A program made the translations under genes and the position numbers. A DNA stretch of 64,000 nt from Flammeovirgaceae bacterium 311 (lineage in GTDB: Bacteria > Bacteroidota > Bacteroidia > Cytophagales > Cyclobacteriaceae), in assembly GCA_000597885.1 (NCBI GenBank), contig CP004371.1, forward strand, positions 806,001 to 870,000, in the 5' to 3' direction. The notes beneath the pieces are model-generated. The model searched no databases. It was not told where the DNA came from and worked only from the letters and a program-made list of their open reading frames with translations. This document shows, one piece after another, positions 8,495 through 18,680 of the stretch (position 1 is its first letter; every line of letters begins with the position of its first letter).

Positions 8495-11008
8495 TTAGTT
8501 AGCCGATTTTGCAGTGTTTCCCAGTTTTTGACGAATACTGATAGCAATGCTCTGATAATGCTGTAATAGTTCCCGAAGCTGATCAGTATATTCCTGCTGG
8601 TTGGTGTACTGATTTTTTGTCATATTTTCCATCTCCTCCAGCAACTGGGCAGATGGATAGGCACCAACATTTTTGAAAGATGATTTCAACTTGTGTGCCA
8701 GCTTACCAATCATATCAGTATCATGCATGATGACTGAAGTTGACAGGCGGTCCAGATCATCGCGTACGCTACGAACAAAAAGTTCCAGAAATTCAGACAG
8801 GGCCTCTTTGTCATCTAATAACACCGGGCTTAAGCTATCCAGGTCAAGCAGGGGCTGAGTTTTCACAAGCTCCTTTTTAAGCTGCTCATCTACCACCGGC
8901 AGCCTGCGGCCCAGCTGCGATACAAGTGTGGCAAAGAGAGCATCTTCATTAATAGGCTTGGTAAGGAAATCATCCATTCCATGATCCATTGCCTTTTTCC
9001 TGGTTTCTTCAAAGGCATCGGCAGATACGCAAATAACAGGTGTCCTATGGTTTAAGCTGGTGGTCGTACGAATTTTCTTCAGGGCTTCCAGACCATCCAT
9101 CACTGGCATCTGCAGATCCATGAGAATAATATCGTATTTCTGATTCCTGGCTTTTTCCACTACCTCTATACCGTTGTTGGCAATATCTACCTGCACATTC
9201 CAGGATGACAGGAGCTGGCGTGCATAAAACTGGTTCATAGAGTTATCTTCTGCCAGCAGCACCAGTATGCCGGATAGATCTGCATGCTGAACCGCCCTGC
9301 CCGGTGTGGCTATTACCTGCTGAGTAGTATGCTTTACAATAGTAAAGGGCAGTTCAAAGCTGAAAGTGGAGCCAATGCCCATTACACTTTCCACTTCAAT
9401 ATGTCCACCCATCAGGTGTACCAGCCTTTGAGATATTGTTAAACCTAGCCCAGTTCCAGACTTGGCTGTCATTTCTTCTCCAGCCTGCAGCTGATTAAAC
9501 TGCTCGAATATAAACTGGATTTTTTCAGCAGGGATGCCAATACCAGTATCAGAAACACTAAAACGTACCCATGCCTGATCTTCTTGTTTGCGGGTGAGTT
9601 CGGCGTATACGATTACCCTGCCCTTTTTAGTGAACTTGATGGCATTGCCGGTAAGGTTCATAAACACCTGGTTCAGTCGAACCGCATCTCCCAGCAGGAG
9701 CGGCGGAATATCCTCATCGATGCTTACCTGTACATCCAGCTTTTTTTCTCCTGCATACACCTTGATAAAGTTTACGTGCTTACGCACCAGGTCCCTTACA
9801 TCGAAGGAGGAGTTGGTAATAGAAAGCTTGCCTGCCTCTATTTTCGAGAGATCAAGAATATCATTTACAATCGCCAGCAGATTTTCAGAAGAGAATCTGA
9901 TGGCATCAATATTTTCCCTGACCATGCTCGACAGTCCTTTTTCTTTCAGCAATAGTTTAGAGAGGCCCAGAATGATGTTCATAGGCGTTCTGATCTCATG
10001 GCTCATGCTGGATAAAAACTCTGACTTTACCCTGGCGGTATGTTCGGCTGCTTCTTTTGCCTTTTTGTTGGTTTCCTGCTGATATTTATCGGTAATATCG
10101 CGAATTAGTGTGATTACCTCCCGGCCATTGAGCCTGGTCACCCTGAACTCCTGGCAGCTTATCCTGCCGGTAACAGAACCAGTGGACCATTCGAAGGTGG
10201 TGGGACGGCCGCTATCCAGAGTTTCCTTTGCAGCTTCCAGCAATTTAACAGCTAGTTTAGGCGCCATTAAACGGCTGATGGGCTGGCCAATAAACCTGGA
10301 TGGTTCAGCATCGGGATGATCTTCCTTGATTTTACCAGTTCTGAAATCCAGGCAGATCCCTTCTAGATTAAACCTGAGGATCTGGTCTGGTATGCCATCC
10401 AGCAGTGCCTGGTGTTGCCCCTGGCTCACCCGCAGAGACTCCATAATCTCCCGGTTTACCACCAGCATATTATAGCCTATTGATAAAGTAGCAGCCAGCG
10501 AGAGTAACAGCGTTACGATATAATCTATCCGCCGCATACCAACAGGCAATTCTACAATAGCATAATCTGTAGGAACAAACAGCACGATACCCACAAAACA
10601 AACTACAGAGAGCAGCATGTAAAAGAACATTTCTTTACGTGCCGAAGCTGGAAACAAAGTAAGTCCTGCAAAAGCTACAGGAAAGAAGAGATAGTGCGTG
10701 CCTGTACCGGTACCCACCAGCATTACAAAAAGAAGTATTGTTAGATTGGCTGTTATAAGCAGCAAATGATTTGCCAGCGACCTTTTACCCTTTAAATTTA
10801 AGAAAATCGCTACCGCTGTACTGGCAAGAACCGGCAACATACTTAGGGCCAGCAAGGTAAAACCAGTAAGTGCATAAGTGACAGAAAAAGTCAGGTATGC
10901 AAACATGGCTACAAGGCAGTATCGAGTTGTAAGCGATTTACGTCTTACATCTTCGAGATGTGCCCATTTGGCTGAGAGGAGTAGTTTATGCAGTGCAGAT
11001 ATAGGCAT
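8495..11008 (-). CDS. Membrane hybrid histidine kinase with PAS, receiver and HPt domains
   Basis: I place the start at the ATG at 11008 (MPISALHK), eight codons inside the longer frame, which would need a TTG. The product is 837 residues. In order: five or six membrane helices (about 30-185), a PAS-like domain (200-310), HisKA with SSMSHEIRTPMN (His337), HATPase with DTGIGIP and GTGLGLTISQ, a receiver with phospho-acceptor Asp near 630 in ILMDLQMPVMDG, and a C-terminal HPt with AHKLKSS near 770. All steps of a phosphorelay up to the final regulator are therefore in one chain. No partner regulator is adjacent. The membrane part lacks a large periplasmic domain, suggesting sensing within or at the membrane. 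Confidence 0.93.
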   Translation of the reverse strand: MPISALHKLLLSAKWAHLEDVRRKSLTTRYCLVAMFAYLTFSVTYALTGFTLLALSMLPVLASTAVAIFLNLKGKRSLANHLLLITANLTILLFVMLVGTGTGTHYLFFPVAFAGLTLFPASARKEMFFYMLLSVVCFVGIVLFVPTDYAIVELPVGMRRIDYIVTLLLSLAATLSIGYNMLVVNREIMESLRVSQGQHQALLDGIPDQILRFNLEGICLDFRTGKIKEDHPDAEPSRFIGQPISRLMAPKLAVKLLEAAKETLDSGRPTTFEWSTGSVTGRISCQEFRVTRLNGREVITLIRDITDKYQQETNKKAKEAAEHTARVKSEFLSSMSHEIRTPMNIILGLSKLLLKEKGLSSMVRENIDAIRFSSENLLAIVNDILDLSKIEAGKLSITNSSFDVRDLVRKHVNFIKVYAGEKKLDVQVSIDEDIPPLLLGDAVRLNQVFMNLTGNAIKFTKKGRVIVYAELTRKQEDQAWVRFSVSDTGIGIPAEKIQFIFEQFNQLQAGEEMTAKSGTGLGLTISQRLVHLMGGHIEVESVMGIGSTFSFELPFTIVKHTTQQVIATPGRAVQHADLSGILVLLAEDNSMNQFYARQLLSSWNVQVDIANNGIEVVEKARNQKYDIILMDLQMPVMDGLEALKKIRTTTSLNHRTPVICVSADAFEETRKKAMDHGMDDFLTKPINEDALFATLVSQLGRRLPVVDEQLKKELVKTQPLLDLDSLSPVLLDDKEALSEFLELFVRSVRDDLDRLSTSVIMHDTDMIGKLAHKLKSSFKNVGAYPSAQLLEEMENMTKNQYTNQQEYTDQLRELLQHYQSIAISIRQKLGNTAKSAN

Positions 11009-11428
11009 GAATGGCCTTTGTCTTCGAGGCAAGATATAAAAACTTCTACAAAAAATACTAACAAATAAATTTACTTACGCTTGTCTCCACGAGTAATGTT
11101 TAACCATAATTGTAGCAAAAAAGTTACCCGTTATAAGTTTCCTGCCTGCTACCCTGCTTTATGCCTCCGGATAATTGGAGTAGATAAACGTGACACTACC
11201 ATTAGTCTGCTCCTGAATTTAATTTACTAAGCTTTGAAATTAACAGTTTATATGTATTTATTCAAACAAAATGCAAACAGATTAACAGCAACTGCACAAT
11301 AATTTTAAGAAAGATTTAATATCAGAAATGGCTTCTAAGTTTTTTATGTAATGTTTTACCAAAACATGTTCCATTTTTGCGCAGAAACTAATCCCTGTCT
11401 GCTTCGTAAAGTCAAAATAAAAACAACA
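11009..11428. other. Intergenic region between divergent hybrid kinase and DUF4235 genes
   Basis: This 420-base AT-rich stretch holds no supported gene. It must contain both divergent promoters. A perfect inverted repeat, ATGTTTT-ACC-AAAACAT, lies at 11351-11367 and could be an operator for the DUF4235 gene; it overlaps the upstream in-frame ATG at 11351, which argues against that ATG as the start. Confidence 0.4.
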
Positions 11429-11716
11429 ATGAGTGCATTAATATCTTCAAGCTTACAATATAACATCTTTAACAAGGGATCCCGCGCTGCTGTCGGTGCC
11501 AGTACGCGTTACATTCTGGCCAAAACCTGGAAAGCTTTCACCAAGAAAGATCCGCCTTTAAATCCTGCTTCTCCGGGGGTTTTATGGGCTGAGGCGCTTA
11601 TGTGGGGTGCCCTTACAGGCGCTGCAGCAGGTATTTTAGGCACTGTTGTCAGGAGACTCACCGCTGAGTGGTGGCTTGAATACCAGGGCATTAAGCCTGA
11701 AGAACCACATGCCTAA
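11429..11716 (+). CDS. DUF4235-like small membrane protein
   Basis: I choose the ATG at 11429 (MSALISSSLQ), giving 95 residues, because the longer frame from 11351 starts inside an inverted repeat and adds a Cys/Phe-rich sequence unlike the family. The protein has a central WAEALMWGALTGAAAGILGTVVRRLT segment typical of DUF4235, a family of small membrane-associated proteins, preceded by a basic region KTWKAFTKKDPP. Function is unknown. It lies 85 bases upstream of the TerB-like gene on the same strand. Confidence 0.7.
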   Translation: MSALISSSLQYNIFNKGSRAAVGASTRYILAKTWKAFTKKDPPLNPASPGVLWAEALMWGALTGAAAGILGTVVRRLTAEWWLEYQGIKPEEPHA

Positions 11717-11801
11717 CCACTGATCATACAGAAAGTCAATTAATCCTACATCAGCTTAATTTTATCTGCTGAAAGCTGTAATATGCCCTAAAAAAGCAGA
11801 T

Positions 11802-12206
11802 ATGAATAAGGGTCAGATGCTTAATTTAATGGTTCGGCTTGCCACAATAGATCAGGAACTTGCCGGCCGCGAAAGTAGCTGGATCGTCCGGCTGGGCCAA
11901 AAACACGGACTTTCATCAGAAGAGATCACAAATGCCTTCAGAAGCCAGGAAGAGCCATATCGGCTGGATCTGCTGGCAGAAGAAGAGCGTTTTGAATACC
12001 TCTATAACCTGATTCAGCTGATGAAAATTGATGGCAAAATATTTTTAAGTGAAATTGACTACTGTGAACGGGTTGCCTACAAGTTAGGTTATAAAGGTGG
12101 TGTGGTGAAGGCTTTATCAGGTCACATCTACAGCGATCCTTCTATTACGGCTAACCGGAAACTACTTATGGAAAAAGCTAAAAGTTATCTCGTAATATCT
12201 TATTAA
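11802..12206 (+). CDS. TerB-like small helical protein
   Basis: The 134-residue, wholly soluble, helix-rich protein resembles the TerB/tellurite-resistance fold: LATIDQELAGRESSWIVRLGQKHGLS and later LIQLMKIDGKIFLSEIDYCERVAYKLG, two copies of the pattern with an acidic loop (DQE / DGK) and a following helix. In this family acidic loops can bind metal, and members usually act as stress-linked scaffolds. No other ter genes are near, so a tellurite role is not supported. A long perfect hairpin follows the stop. Confidence 0.6.
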   Translation: MNKGQMLNLMVRLATIDQELAGRESSWIVRLGQKHGLSSEEITNAFRSQEEPYRLDLLAEEERFEYLYNLIQLMKIDGKIFLSEIDYCERVAYKLGYKGGVVKALSGHIYSDPSITANRKLLMEKAKSYLVISY

Positions 12207-12233
12207 CTTGCGGGTAATAACTAACTAAAAATC

Positions 12234-12272
12234 AGTTCAACATCCTGTTTTTATTAAACAGGATGTTGAACT
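12234..12272. terminator. 17-bp perfect hairpin between TerB-like and giant repeat genes
   Basis: The arms AGTTCAACATCCTGTTT and AAACAGGATGTTGAACT pair perfectly over 17 bp with a 5-base loop, 28 bases after the TerB-like stop. No T-run follows on the plus strand; on the minus strand the hairpin is followed by GATTTTTAG. It probably ends the TerB-like transcript. Confidence 0.6.
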
Positions 12273-12358
12273 AACCTTCACCCTATATTATTTGCGAAAC
12301 CTTTAAGCAGCCTCCTTACGTTATAAGGGAGCCATACGTTAAATTTTTCAAAGGTTGA

Positions 12359-15300
12359 ATGCGATTTCATAACCCCTTAAAACGCACTAAGGTGCGTATC
12401 CGCAGGCCCCGGATCAGAATCCGGTGGCGCAAGAACTCCAGTTGGTGGGCTGTAGGGGTTGCTGTTGCTTTTTTTGCTACGCTCTTTGCCATGCACATTG
12501 TACTAATGCGGCATGCAGAGTCTATTGTACATGATGTGCTGGATTCAAGAGTAAGACAAGCTACGCAGGGGTTTTACAGTACTTCCTTCGGTCATATTGA
12601 GGTGAGCTATACCAATAAAGACCTTATTATTCATAATCTGCGTCTTTTTCCTGATTCCAGCAGGCTGATTAACAACGAGGGCAGGCCGTTTGTCCCATCC
12701 AGCGTCTATGATATCCTGATTCCGCAGCTGCGGATTGAAGGCATAGACCTGAAAAGAGCTTATTTACAAAAATCTCTTAATCTTCAAAGGCTGGCAATTG
12801 TACAACCTGATATCAGGCTGTACCTGAACCTGGACCTCTCCCCTACTGCTACAGACTCGCTTAAAAAAGATATTAATAAAAGATTAGCGCCTTTTTTCAA
12901 AAACATCCGTGCCAGCAAAGTAGCTGTGATCAATGGAAAAGTTGAGCTGCAGGCACAGAAGAATCAGCAGATAAGCAAGATTAAAACAACCATTAGCTTC
13001 GATGCAGATAACCTGGTAGTGGAAACAGCCCTGCGTCCGCAGGATAGTGACTGGATGCAGGTAGACCGGTTTATTGCACAGGCTGGTCAAATGGCTGGTT
13101 ATATCGCTGATAAGACCTACCTGGTCCGTCTTAAAAGTATAACCGCCAGCAGCGCAGATTCATCCTTTTACCTGCGGGGTTTCCAGCTCCTGCCTACCTC
13201 TCATGCTGCTTCACTGCTCAGCCGTAACCCCGACCTGGATCGTATCTATACCATACGTGTACCTCAGCTGTACACCTACGGGGTGGATTACGAGGCCATA
13301 TACAACCAGCAGAATTTCCTTGCCGGGGAAATTACGCTCTTCTCTCCAAGCTTTGAGCTTTACGATGCCAAACCTACAGAAGCAGGTGAGAAAGAGAATT
13401 TTAAGCCCGAAGATCTATATCCTGCCATAGAGAATATATTTAATAAAGTGGCAGTTGGCAAAGTAGTCATCAAACATGGAAGGGCACAGGTCAGAAATCG
13501 TGAAGAATTGTTTCTAACCAAACTAAGCGTAGACGTAAATGATGCTGCTGTTTATAATTTTGAACTTGATTCTGCTGCTCAGTACCGCACCGATAAACTA
13601 TTTTTTGCTGATAGTGTAAACTTTCATCTTAGAAACTACCAGCTACGCCTTTCAGACAATCTTCACCTGCTGAAGGCGGATGAGTTGATGGTAAACAGCA
13701 ATAATTCACTTATATCGGCTAATAACCTGCGGATAGAGCCCGATACGGTTGAGTTTTTAAAAACAAGCATTCCTGCCTTATATGCAGCCAGTGTGCCTGA
13801 ATTAACTATTGATGGCATAGATTTGCTTGAACTCTATAACAACAACCATCTCAGAATAGATTCACTGCTGGTAGAAACACCTGATATCCAGTACAGCCAG
13901 CAAATTGCACGTAAAAAAAAGGATCCGGATAAGAATACTCCTTTTCAGGAAGAGGATCTCTATGGACTGATGTCTGATTACCTGTACCAGCTTAACATTA
14001 AGCACTTATCTATCAATGGTGGAATTGTAACGGTTTTCAAAGAAATTGAAGATAGTGTGGAGGTATTCAATACCAAGATTAACTTTGCACATCTGTGGAA
14101 TCTGCAGATAGATTCTAGCAGTGCTTACCAGCTTAACAAGCTGTTTTATGCTGATAATTTTGACCTCCAGATTGCCGACTACCGGCACAAGCTGCCCGAT
14201 GGTGTGCATGCCATAGAGGTAAAATCTATGGGCGTTTCTACCCTACGCGACAGAATTTTCCTTAGCGGGGTGCGTATCTATAACGAGCCTGGCTTTACCT
14301 ATCCATTTGATGAGATCAGAACTTACCACAACCCTACCCTGCTGGATATTACTGTACCTTTCCTGGAGCTTAACGGTGTGGATATACTAAAGTCTTATCT
14401 TGATAAAAAACTGGAGGTGGGAGAAGTTGTACTACCAAACCCGGTGGTGCATATTGCCTCGCGCATTTCCAGGAAAAACAGAGAAAACACCGGCTCCGGC
14501 ATTGTTCATAGCTCTGCTCTGTACGATCTTATTGAAGATTTCGCAGAAGTAGTGAGCGTAAAAACCCTGAGACTCAGCAATGCAGAGATCCTTACCGCCT
14601 TTTATGCTCCCAATGGTCTGTTACAGCTAAACAGCAGTAATGCCTCTGTAGCAATCGATAATTTCAGGTTCGACAGGTATACCTCACGCAATCCGAAAAG
14701 ATTGTTTTTTGCAGATGCAGTAAGTGTTAGCGCCAGAGATTTTCTGGCAGATCTGCCCGACGAACGCTACCAGATAAAGGCAGATTTACTCCAAGCCTCT
14801 ACCGCCAGTAAGAATATTGTGGCAGAAGGGGTGCAGCTTGTGCAGCCCGGCCATGTAATCAATGAAGAAGCACTTTTACTACAGGGTAAAAAAGGCTTGT
14901 TGTCTTTTAACCTGCCACTGGTAAAAATTACCGGACTCGATTATGATAAAGCTTATTATGATGAAATGCTGCATGTAGACAGCATTATCGCGGAATCCCC
15001 TTCCCTTACCTATCTACAGCTGGCACGCAATGGTAAAAGAAATAAAAAGACCAGAGCAGTTATTCCTCAGACCAACCTGTATGAATCGCTTTCTCCCTTT
15101 TTTGAGCACCTCTCAGTTGGGGCCGTTAAGCTGGATAATGGCACCCTTAGAACCGTAAACCGCAGAAATGGAGAAACCCGACAAAATCTGCTGGTGGAGA
15201 ACATCTCTATTTCTGTATCAAACTTTTTGGTAGACAGTGCCGCCGCATCCAATATTCAGCGTTTCTTTTATTCTGAAGATATCAGTGTACATATTGGCGG

Positions 15301-17362
15301 ATATCAGTGGTTTTTGCCGGACAATGAACACCAGGTTACTGCCGGCAACCTCGAATTATCCACACGCAGCAACCTCATCAGGGCATCTGCTGTTAAACTG
15401 GAACCTGTACCTGACTTAAAAGCCCAATCATCAACAAATAGCCGCTATAATATTCAGGTACCTGAAGTACTGCTTTTTGGAATTCCTTTTGATGATATCT
15501 TCGAAAAAGAAGAATTTAAGCTTGACAAGCTCGAGCTTCTGAATCCTACGATAGAGGTACGCCAGTATGCGGCAAACGGCAATGGGACTGGCAGCAAACC
15601 AAAAAGAAGGGAAAGAAGCCTACCGGAGTTGCTTTCTGCAGGCATGAACCTGCTGGAGATAAACGAAGCAGTACTTACCAATGGCAGCCTCAGGTATGTG
15701 AGCTATGGCCAGGAGAAACCTCTCGATATTTCATTTCCGCACCTGGAGGCAAAACTTACAAATTTTTCCATTACTCCGCGCACCCGTGCCGTAGCGAGCA
15801 AACCTTTCTTTTCAGATAACCTGGAGGTAAGAGTGGAAGACTGGAAAAGGCTATTGCCTGACAGCTCGCACTGGGTAGAGATTGGCACCATTAGCTTTTC
15901 TGCAAAAGACAGCTTATTGCTGCTCCGGAATGCACAGCTCTACCCAAACTTTGATAAACTGGCCACAGCGGAACAGACCCTGCTCACCGCACTGGTTCCC
16001 ACCATCAGGCTGGAGGGTCTGGACTATACTAAACTTTCCAATGATTCACTAACCCTTAAACATTTGTGGATCATGGAGCCGGTAGTGAGCGTGTTAAGTC
16101 CTGCGAAATCAGCAAAAGACAGTAGCAATGCAGTTGCGGTTGTTGCAGAAAAAGAAACAAAAACAAAAAAGCTGCTTAGCCTGATTAAGGCAGATAGTAT
16201 ACAGGTGGCCGATGGTACCCTGGTGCTAAGAAATGCTTCTGAAACCGACACCAGCCGCTTTGAACTGAATAATATTTATGTAAATGCCGCCGGCTTTTTA
16301 TACGACAGCCTGCAACAGAACAATACCGAACGCATTTTATACACTGATAATCTGGAGGCCGGGGTAAAGAATTACAAGGCGCTGCTGGACAATGGCTTCT
16401 ACGAGATAGAGGCCAAGAACATTGGTCTGAGCACTGGCAGAAAGGAGCTTTGGGCAGATTCTCTAAGAATTACCCCAGCGCTCGATAAAGCTGAATTTGC
16501 TAAGCAAAAAGAGGTTGAAACAGATCAGTTTACCTTCAGGAACAGGAAAATTCTGGTTTATAATCTGGACATGCGCAAGCTGTTCTATGATAAGACTATT
16601 GAAACAGATAAACTGCTGATTGATGGATTCAATCTTTATGTTTACCGCGATAAGCGTTTTCCTTATCCAAGTGCCAAACGGCCAAGCATGCCCCAGAAGT
16701 CACTCAGGAACAGTGAATGGAAAATCATGATCCGCGAAACCGAGCTGACTAATGGATATATAGCCTATGCCGAAAGAGTAAGGGGTGCCCGCGAAGATGG
16801 CTTCATAGATCTTACTGATTTCGAGATACAGGCTGATACGATCTCTAACTATCCTGCTGTACTGGATGAAGGATATGTTACAAACATCAGTGCCTCCATG
16901 AAGCTGATGGGCAAAGGGATGTTGAAGGCCCAGTTCGAAATCCCGATGGGAGATTCTACTAATCAACATGTATTTTATGGCAGTTTGGAGGAAATGGATC
17001 TGGATAACTTCAATCCTATTCTGGAAAACACCTCTTTTATCAGCATCCGCAGCGGTCAGGCTGATCAGATCAATTTTAAGGTAATTGCCGATGCCGAAGT
17101 AGCAGAGGGATCCATGGAATTTGAATATGACAACCTAAGGGTAGCGCTTGTGAACAGGAGAACCGGTAAGCCGGGTGGCTTCTTCAGGCAGCTTGCCTCC
17201 TCTGTTGCCAATATGTTTGTACACAGCAGCAACACAGTTAATGGTGAACAGGAAAGTTTGCGTACCGGAGAAATAGAAGTAAAGCGCGATGAAAAGCGTT
17301 CAATAGTAAACTATTGGGTAAAAACGCTCATTGGAGGCTTTAAGAGTAGCATTGGCATTTAG
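12359..17362 (+). CDS. Giant membrane-anchored AsmA/TamB-like protein with eight ~180-residue repeats
   Basis: The 1667-residue product has a basic N-terminus (RRPRIRIRWRKN), one membrane helix (about 30-50) and then a long extracytoplasmic chain. Eight copies of a motif of type hxGhDhxxhY...hxhxxhxhxxPxhxhh begin at residues 128, 308, 486, 673, 859, 1041, 1220 and 1402. Each is followed by an NGxh motif (for example INGKVELQ, DNGTLRTV, TNGSLRYV), and most by an FFADxh...LPDxxHxh block. The C-terminal 200 residues resemble the closing part of AsmA-like/DUF748 proteins (ending VNYWVKTLIGGFKSSIGI). Known AsmA-family proteins span the periplasm and move phospholipid between membranes. The family assignment is by architecture and is moderately certain; the transport role is inference. 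It stands alone and converges with holA, their stops overlapping by 4 bases. Confidence 0.75.
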   Translation: MRFHNPLKRTKVRIRRPRIRIRWRKNSSWWAVGVAVAFFATLFAMHIVLMRHAESIVHDVLDSRVRQATQGFYSTSFGHIEVSYTNKDLIIHNLRLFPDSSRLINNEGRPFVPSSVYDILIPQLRIEGIDLKRAYLQKSLNLQRLAIVQPDIRLYLNLDLSPTATDSLKKDINKRLAPFFKNIRASKVAVINGKVELQAQKNQQISKIKTTISFDADNLVVETALRPQDSDWMQVDRFIAQAGQMAGYIADKTYLVRLKSITASSADSSFYLRGFQLLPTSHAASLLSRNPDLDRIYTIRVPQLYTYGVDYEAIYNQQNFLAGEITLFSPSFELYDAKPTEAGEKENFKPEDLYPAIENIFNKVAVGKVVIKHGRAQVRNREELFLTKLSVDVNDAAVYNFELDSAAQYRTDKLFFADSVNFHLRNYQLRLSDNLHLLKADELMVNSNNSLISANNLRIEPDTVEFLKTSIPALYAASVPELTIDGIDLLELYNNNHLRIDSLLVETPDIQYSQQIARKKKDPDKNTPFQEEDLYGLMSDYLYQLNIKHLSINGGIVTVFKEIEDSVEVFNTKINFAHLWNLQIDSSSAYQLNKLFYADNFDLQIADYRHKLPDGVHAIEVKSMGVSTLRDRIFLSGVRIYNEPGFTYPFDEIRTYHNPTLLDITVPFLELNGVDILKSYLDKKLEVGEVVLPNPVVHIASRISRKNRENTGSGIVHSSALYDLIEDFAEVVSVKTLRLSNAEILTAFYAPNGLLQLNSSNASVAIDNFRFDRYTSRNPKRLFFADAVSVSARDFLADLPDERYQIKADLLQASTASKNIVAEGVQLVQPGHVINEEALLLQGKKGLLSFNLPLVKITGLDYDKAYYDEMLHVDSIIAESPSLTYLQLARNGKRNKKTRAVIPQTNLYESLSPFFEHLSVGAVKLDNGTLRTVNRRNGETRQNLLVENISISVSNFLVDSAAASNIQRFFYSEDISVHIGGYQWFLPDNEHQVTAGNLELSTRSNLIRASAVKLEPVPDLKAQSSTNSRYNIQVPEVLLFGIPFDDIFEKEEFKLDKLELLNPTIEVRQYAANGNGTGSKPKRRERSLPELLSAGMNLLEINEAVLTNGSLRYVSYGQEKPLDISFPHLEAKLTNFSITPRTRAVASKPFFSDNLEVRVEDWKRLLPDSSHWVEIGTISFSAKDSLLLLRNAQLYPNFDKLATAEQTLLTALVPTIRLEGLDYTKLSNDSLTLKHLWIMEPVVSVLSPAKSAKDSSNAVAVVAEKETKTKKLLSLIKADSIQVADGTLVLRNASETDTSRFELNNIYVNAAGFLYDSLQQNNTERILYTDNLEAGVKNYKALLDNGFYEIEAKNIGLSTGRKELWADSLRITPALDKAEFAKQKEVETDQFTFRNRKILVYNLDMRKLFYDKTIETDKLLIDGFNLYVYRDKRFPYPSAKRPSMPQKSLRNSEWKIMIRETELTNGYIAYAERVRGAREDGFIDLTDFEIQADTISNYPAVLDEGYVTNISASMKLMGKGMLKAQFEIPMGDSTNQHVFYGSLEEMDLDNFNPILENTSFISIRSGQADQINFKVIADAEVAEGSMEFEYDNLRVALVNRRTGKPGGFFRQLASSVANMFVHSSNTVNGEQESLRTGEIEVKRDEKRSIVNYWVKTLIGGFKSSIGI

Positions 17363-18402
17363 TGCATCAGCCTGAAAACCAGTTCTTTTAGTATCTGCCC
17401 CTCAGACATACTGCCTCCCACAATTCCCTTGCTCTGCAGATCGGCCTGCTGAATCCAGCCTATGTTTTCGATTACCTTATGAGGCGGATAGTTGCGTAAT
17501 GCCGGCAGGTATTCCTTTGCAATAAATGGATGCAGGCCTAAAATTTTAGCCACTGCAGCCTCCTGATATGCCTGCTGATGATGAAGAATCAACAGTTTGG
17601 AGTAATATGAGAATAGAAAAGCAATTACCAGTATCACCGGGTTATTTTTAGGATTTCCTTCAAAATACTGAATGATCTGATTTGCCTTTACCACATCCCG
17701 AAATGCCAGTGCTTTTTGTAGCTCGAAGGTATTATACTCTTTGCTGATGCCTACATACTTCTGTACCAGGGCAGAGTCTATGGTAACTTTTTCCTTAAAA
17801 TTAAGCAGCAGCTTTTGCACCTCATTAGCTAAACGCGCCAAATCATTCCCGATGTATTCTGCCAGCATAAATGCAGCCTTTGGATCTATGGCATTGCCAG
17901 TGCTTTTCACATACTGCTCAATCCAGTCGGGCAGCTGGTTGTCATACAGCTTTTTGGTGTTGATCAGAATGGCATGCTTGTCGATGATCTTTGCCAGACC
18001 ACTTCGGCCATCAAGGCTTTTATACTTATGGCAAAATACAAGAATAGTGCTGGGTAAAGGATTTTTCACATAATTCTCCAGCAGCTTTTTGCCCTCTTCC
18101 CTGCCCAGGTCTGGTATATCCTGTGCTTCTTTTACAATTACCACCTGCCGCTCCGACATCATCGGAAAACGCCTGGCCTGATTCAGAACAGTAGCCATGG
18201 GAGCATCTTTACCATACAGCACCATCTGGTTGAAGCCTTTTTCCGCTTCCGTTAGTATATTCTTTTCAATGTACTCTGCTATCTGATCAATGTAATATGG
18301 TTCGTCGCCCTGTAGAAAATAAACAGGCGCAAGCCGCCCTGATTTTATTTCCTGCAGAACGCTTTCCGGATTAGGACCGCCTGATCTCTTTGATTTTGCC
18401 AT
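17359..18402 (-). CDS. holA: DNA polymerase III subunit delta
   Basis: HolA opens the sliding clamp within the clamp loader. The 347-residue product matches in length and order: an opening block VLQEIKSGRLAPVYFLQGDE-type with the PVYFLQGDEPYY signature, the helical LIEKNIL stretch, RRFPMMSERQVVIVKEAQD and the central LFCHK...LDGR segment, then an all-helical collar domain ending LVFRLMH. I take the ATG at 18402 (MAKSKRSGG); the longer frame to 18426 adds eight residues of low plausibility. It is transcribed alone toward the giant repeat gene. Confidence 0.92.
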   Translation of the reverse strand: MAKSKRSGGPNPESVLQEIKSGRLAPVYFLQGDEPYYIDQIAEYIEKNILTEAEKGFNQMVLYGKDAPMATVLNQARRFPMMSERQVVIVKEAQDIPDLGREEGKKLLENYVKNPLPSTILVFCHKYKSLDGRSGLAKIIDKHAILINTKKLYDNQLPDWIEQYVKSTGNAIDPKAAFMLAEYIGNDLARLANEVQKLLLNFKEKVTIDSALVQKYVGISKEYNTFELQKALAFRDVVKANQIIQYFEGNPKNNPVILVIAFLFSYYSKLLILHHQQAYQEAAVAKILGLHPFIAKEYLPALRNYPPHKVIENIGWIQQADLQSKGIVGGSMSEGQILKELVFRLMH

Positions 18403-18680
18403 TACCACAAATCTAATACTTGCCATGAATCTGCCAAAAACTTATGCCAGCTTCTGCGTAAAGAACTTACGTCCATGTCATCAGAAACGGCAGTAGGCAG
18501 CATTCATTTATCTAACCCAGCAAACTAATCCAGTGAAATAGCTTCTTTACTCATATAGCCATACTGTTAGCAGAGAAAAAGTTTGAATGAAGCTCTTTGC
18601 AATGTTCTGATGCTAACTTTAATCTATAGAACACGTTTTTGTAGTAGTTACAGGCAATTTTTTTATTATTCCTTAAACGT

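Noticed and set aside
11351-11428. Upstream in-frame start of the DUF4235 gene
   Set aside because: The start lies inside a perfect inverted repeat and the added peptide is Cys/Phe-rich and unlike the family; ATG 11429 is better.
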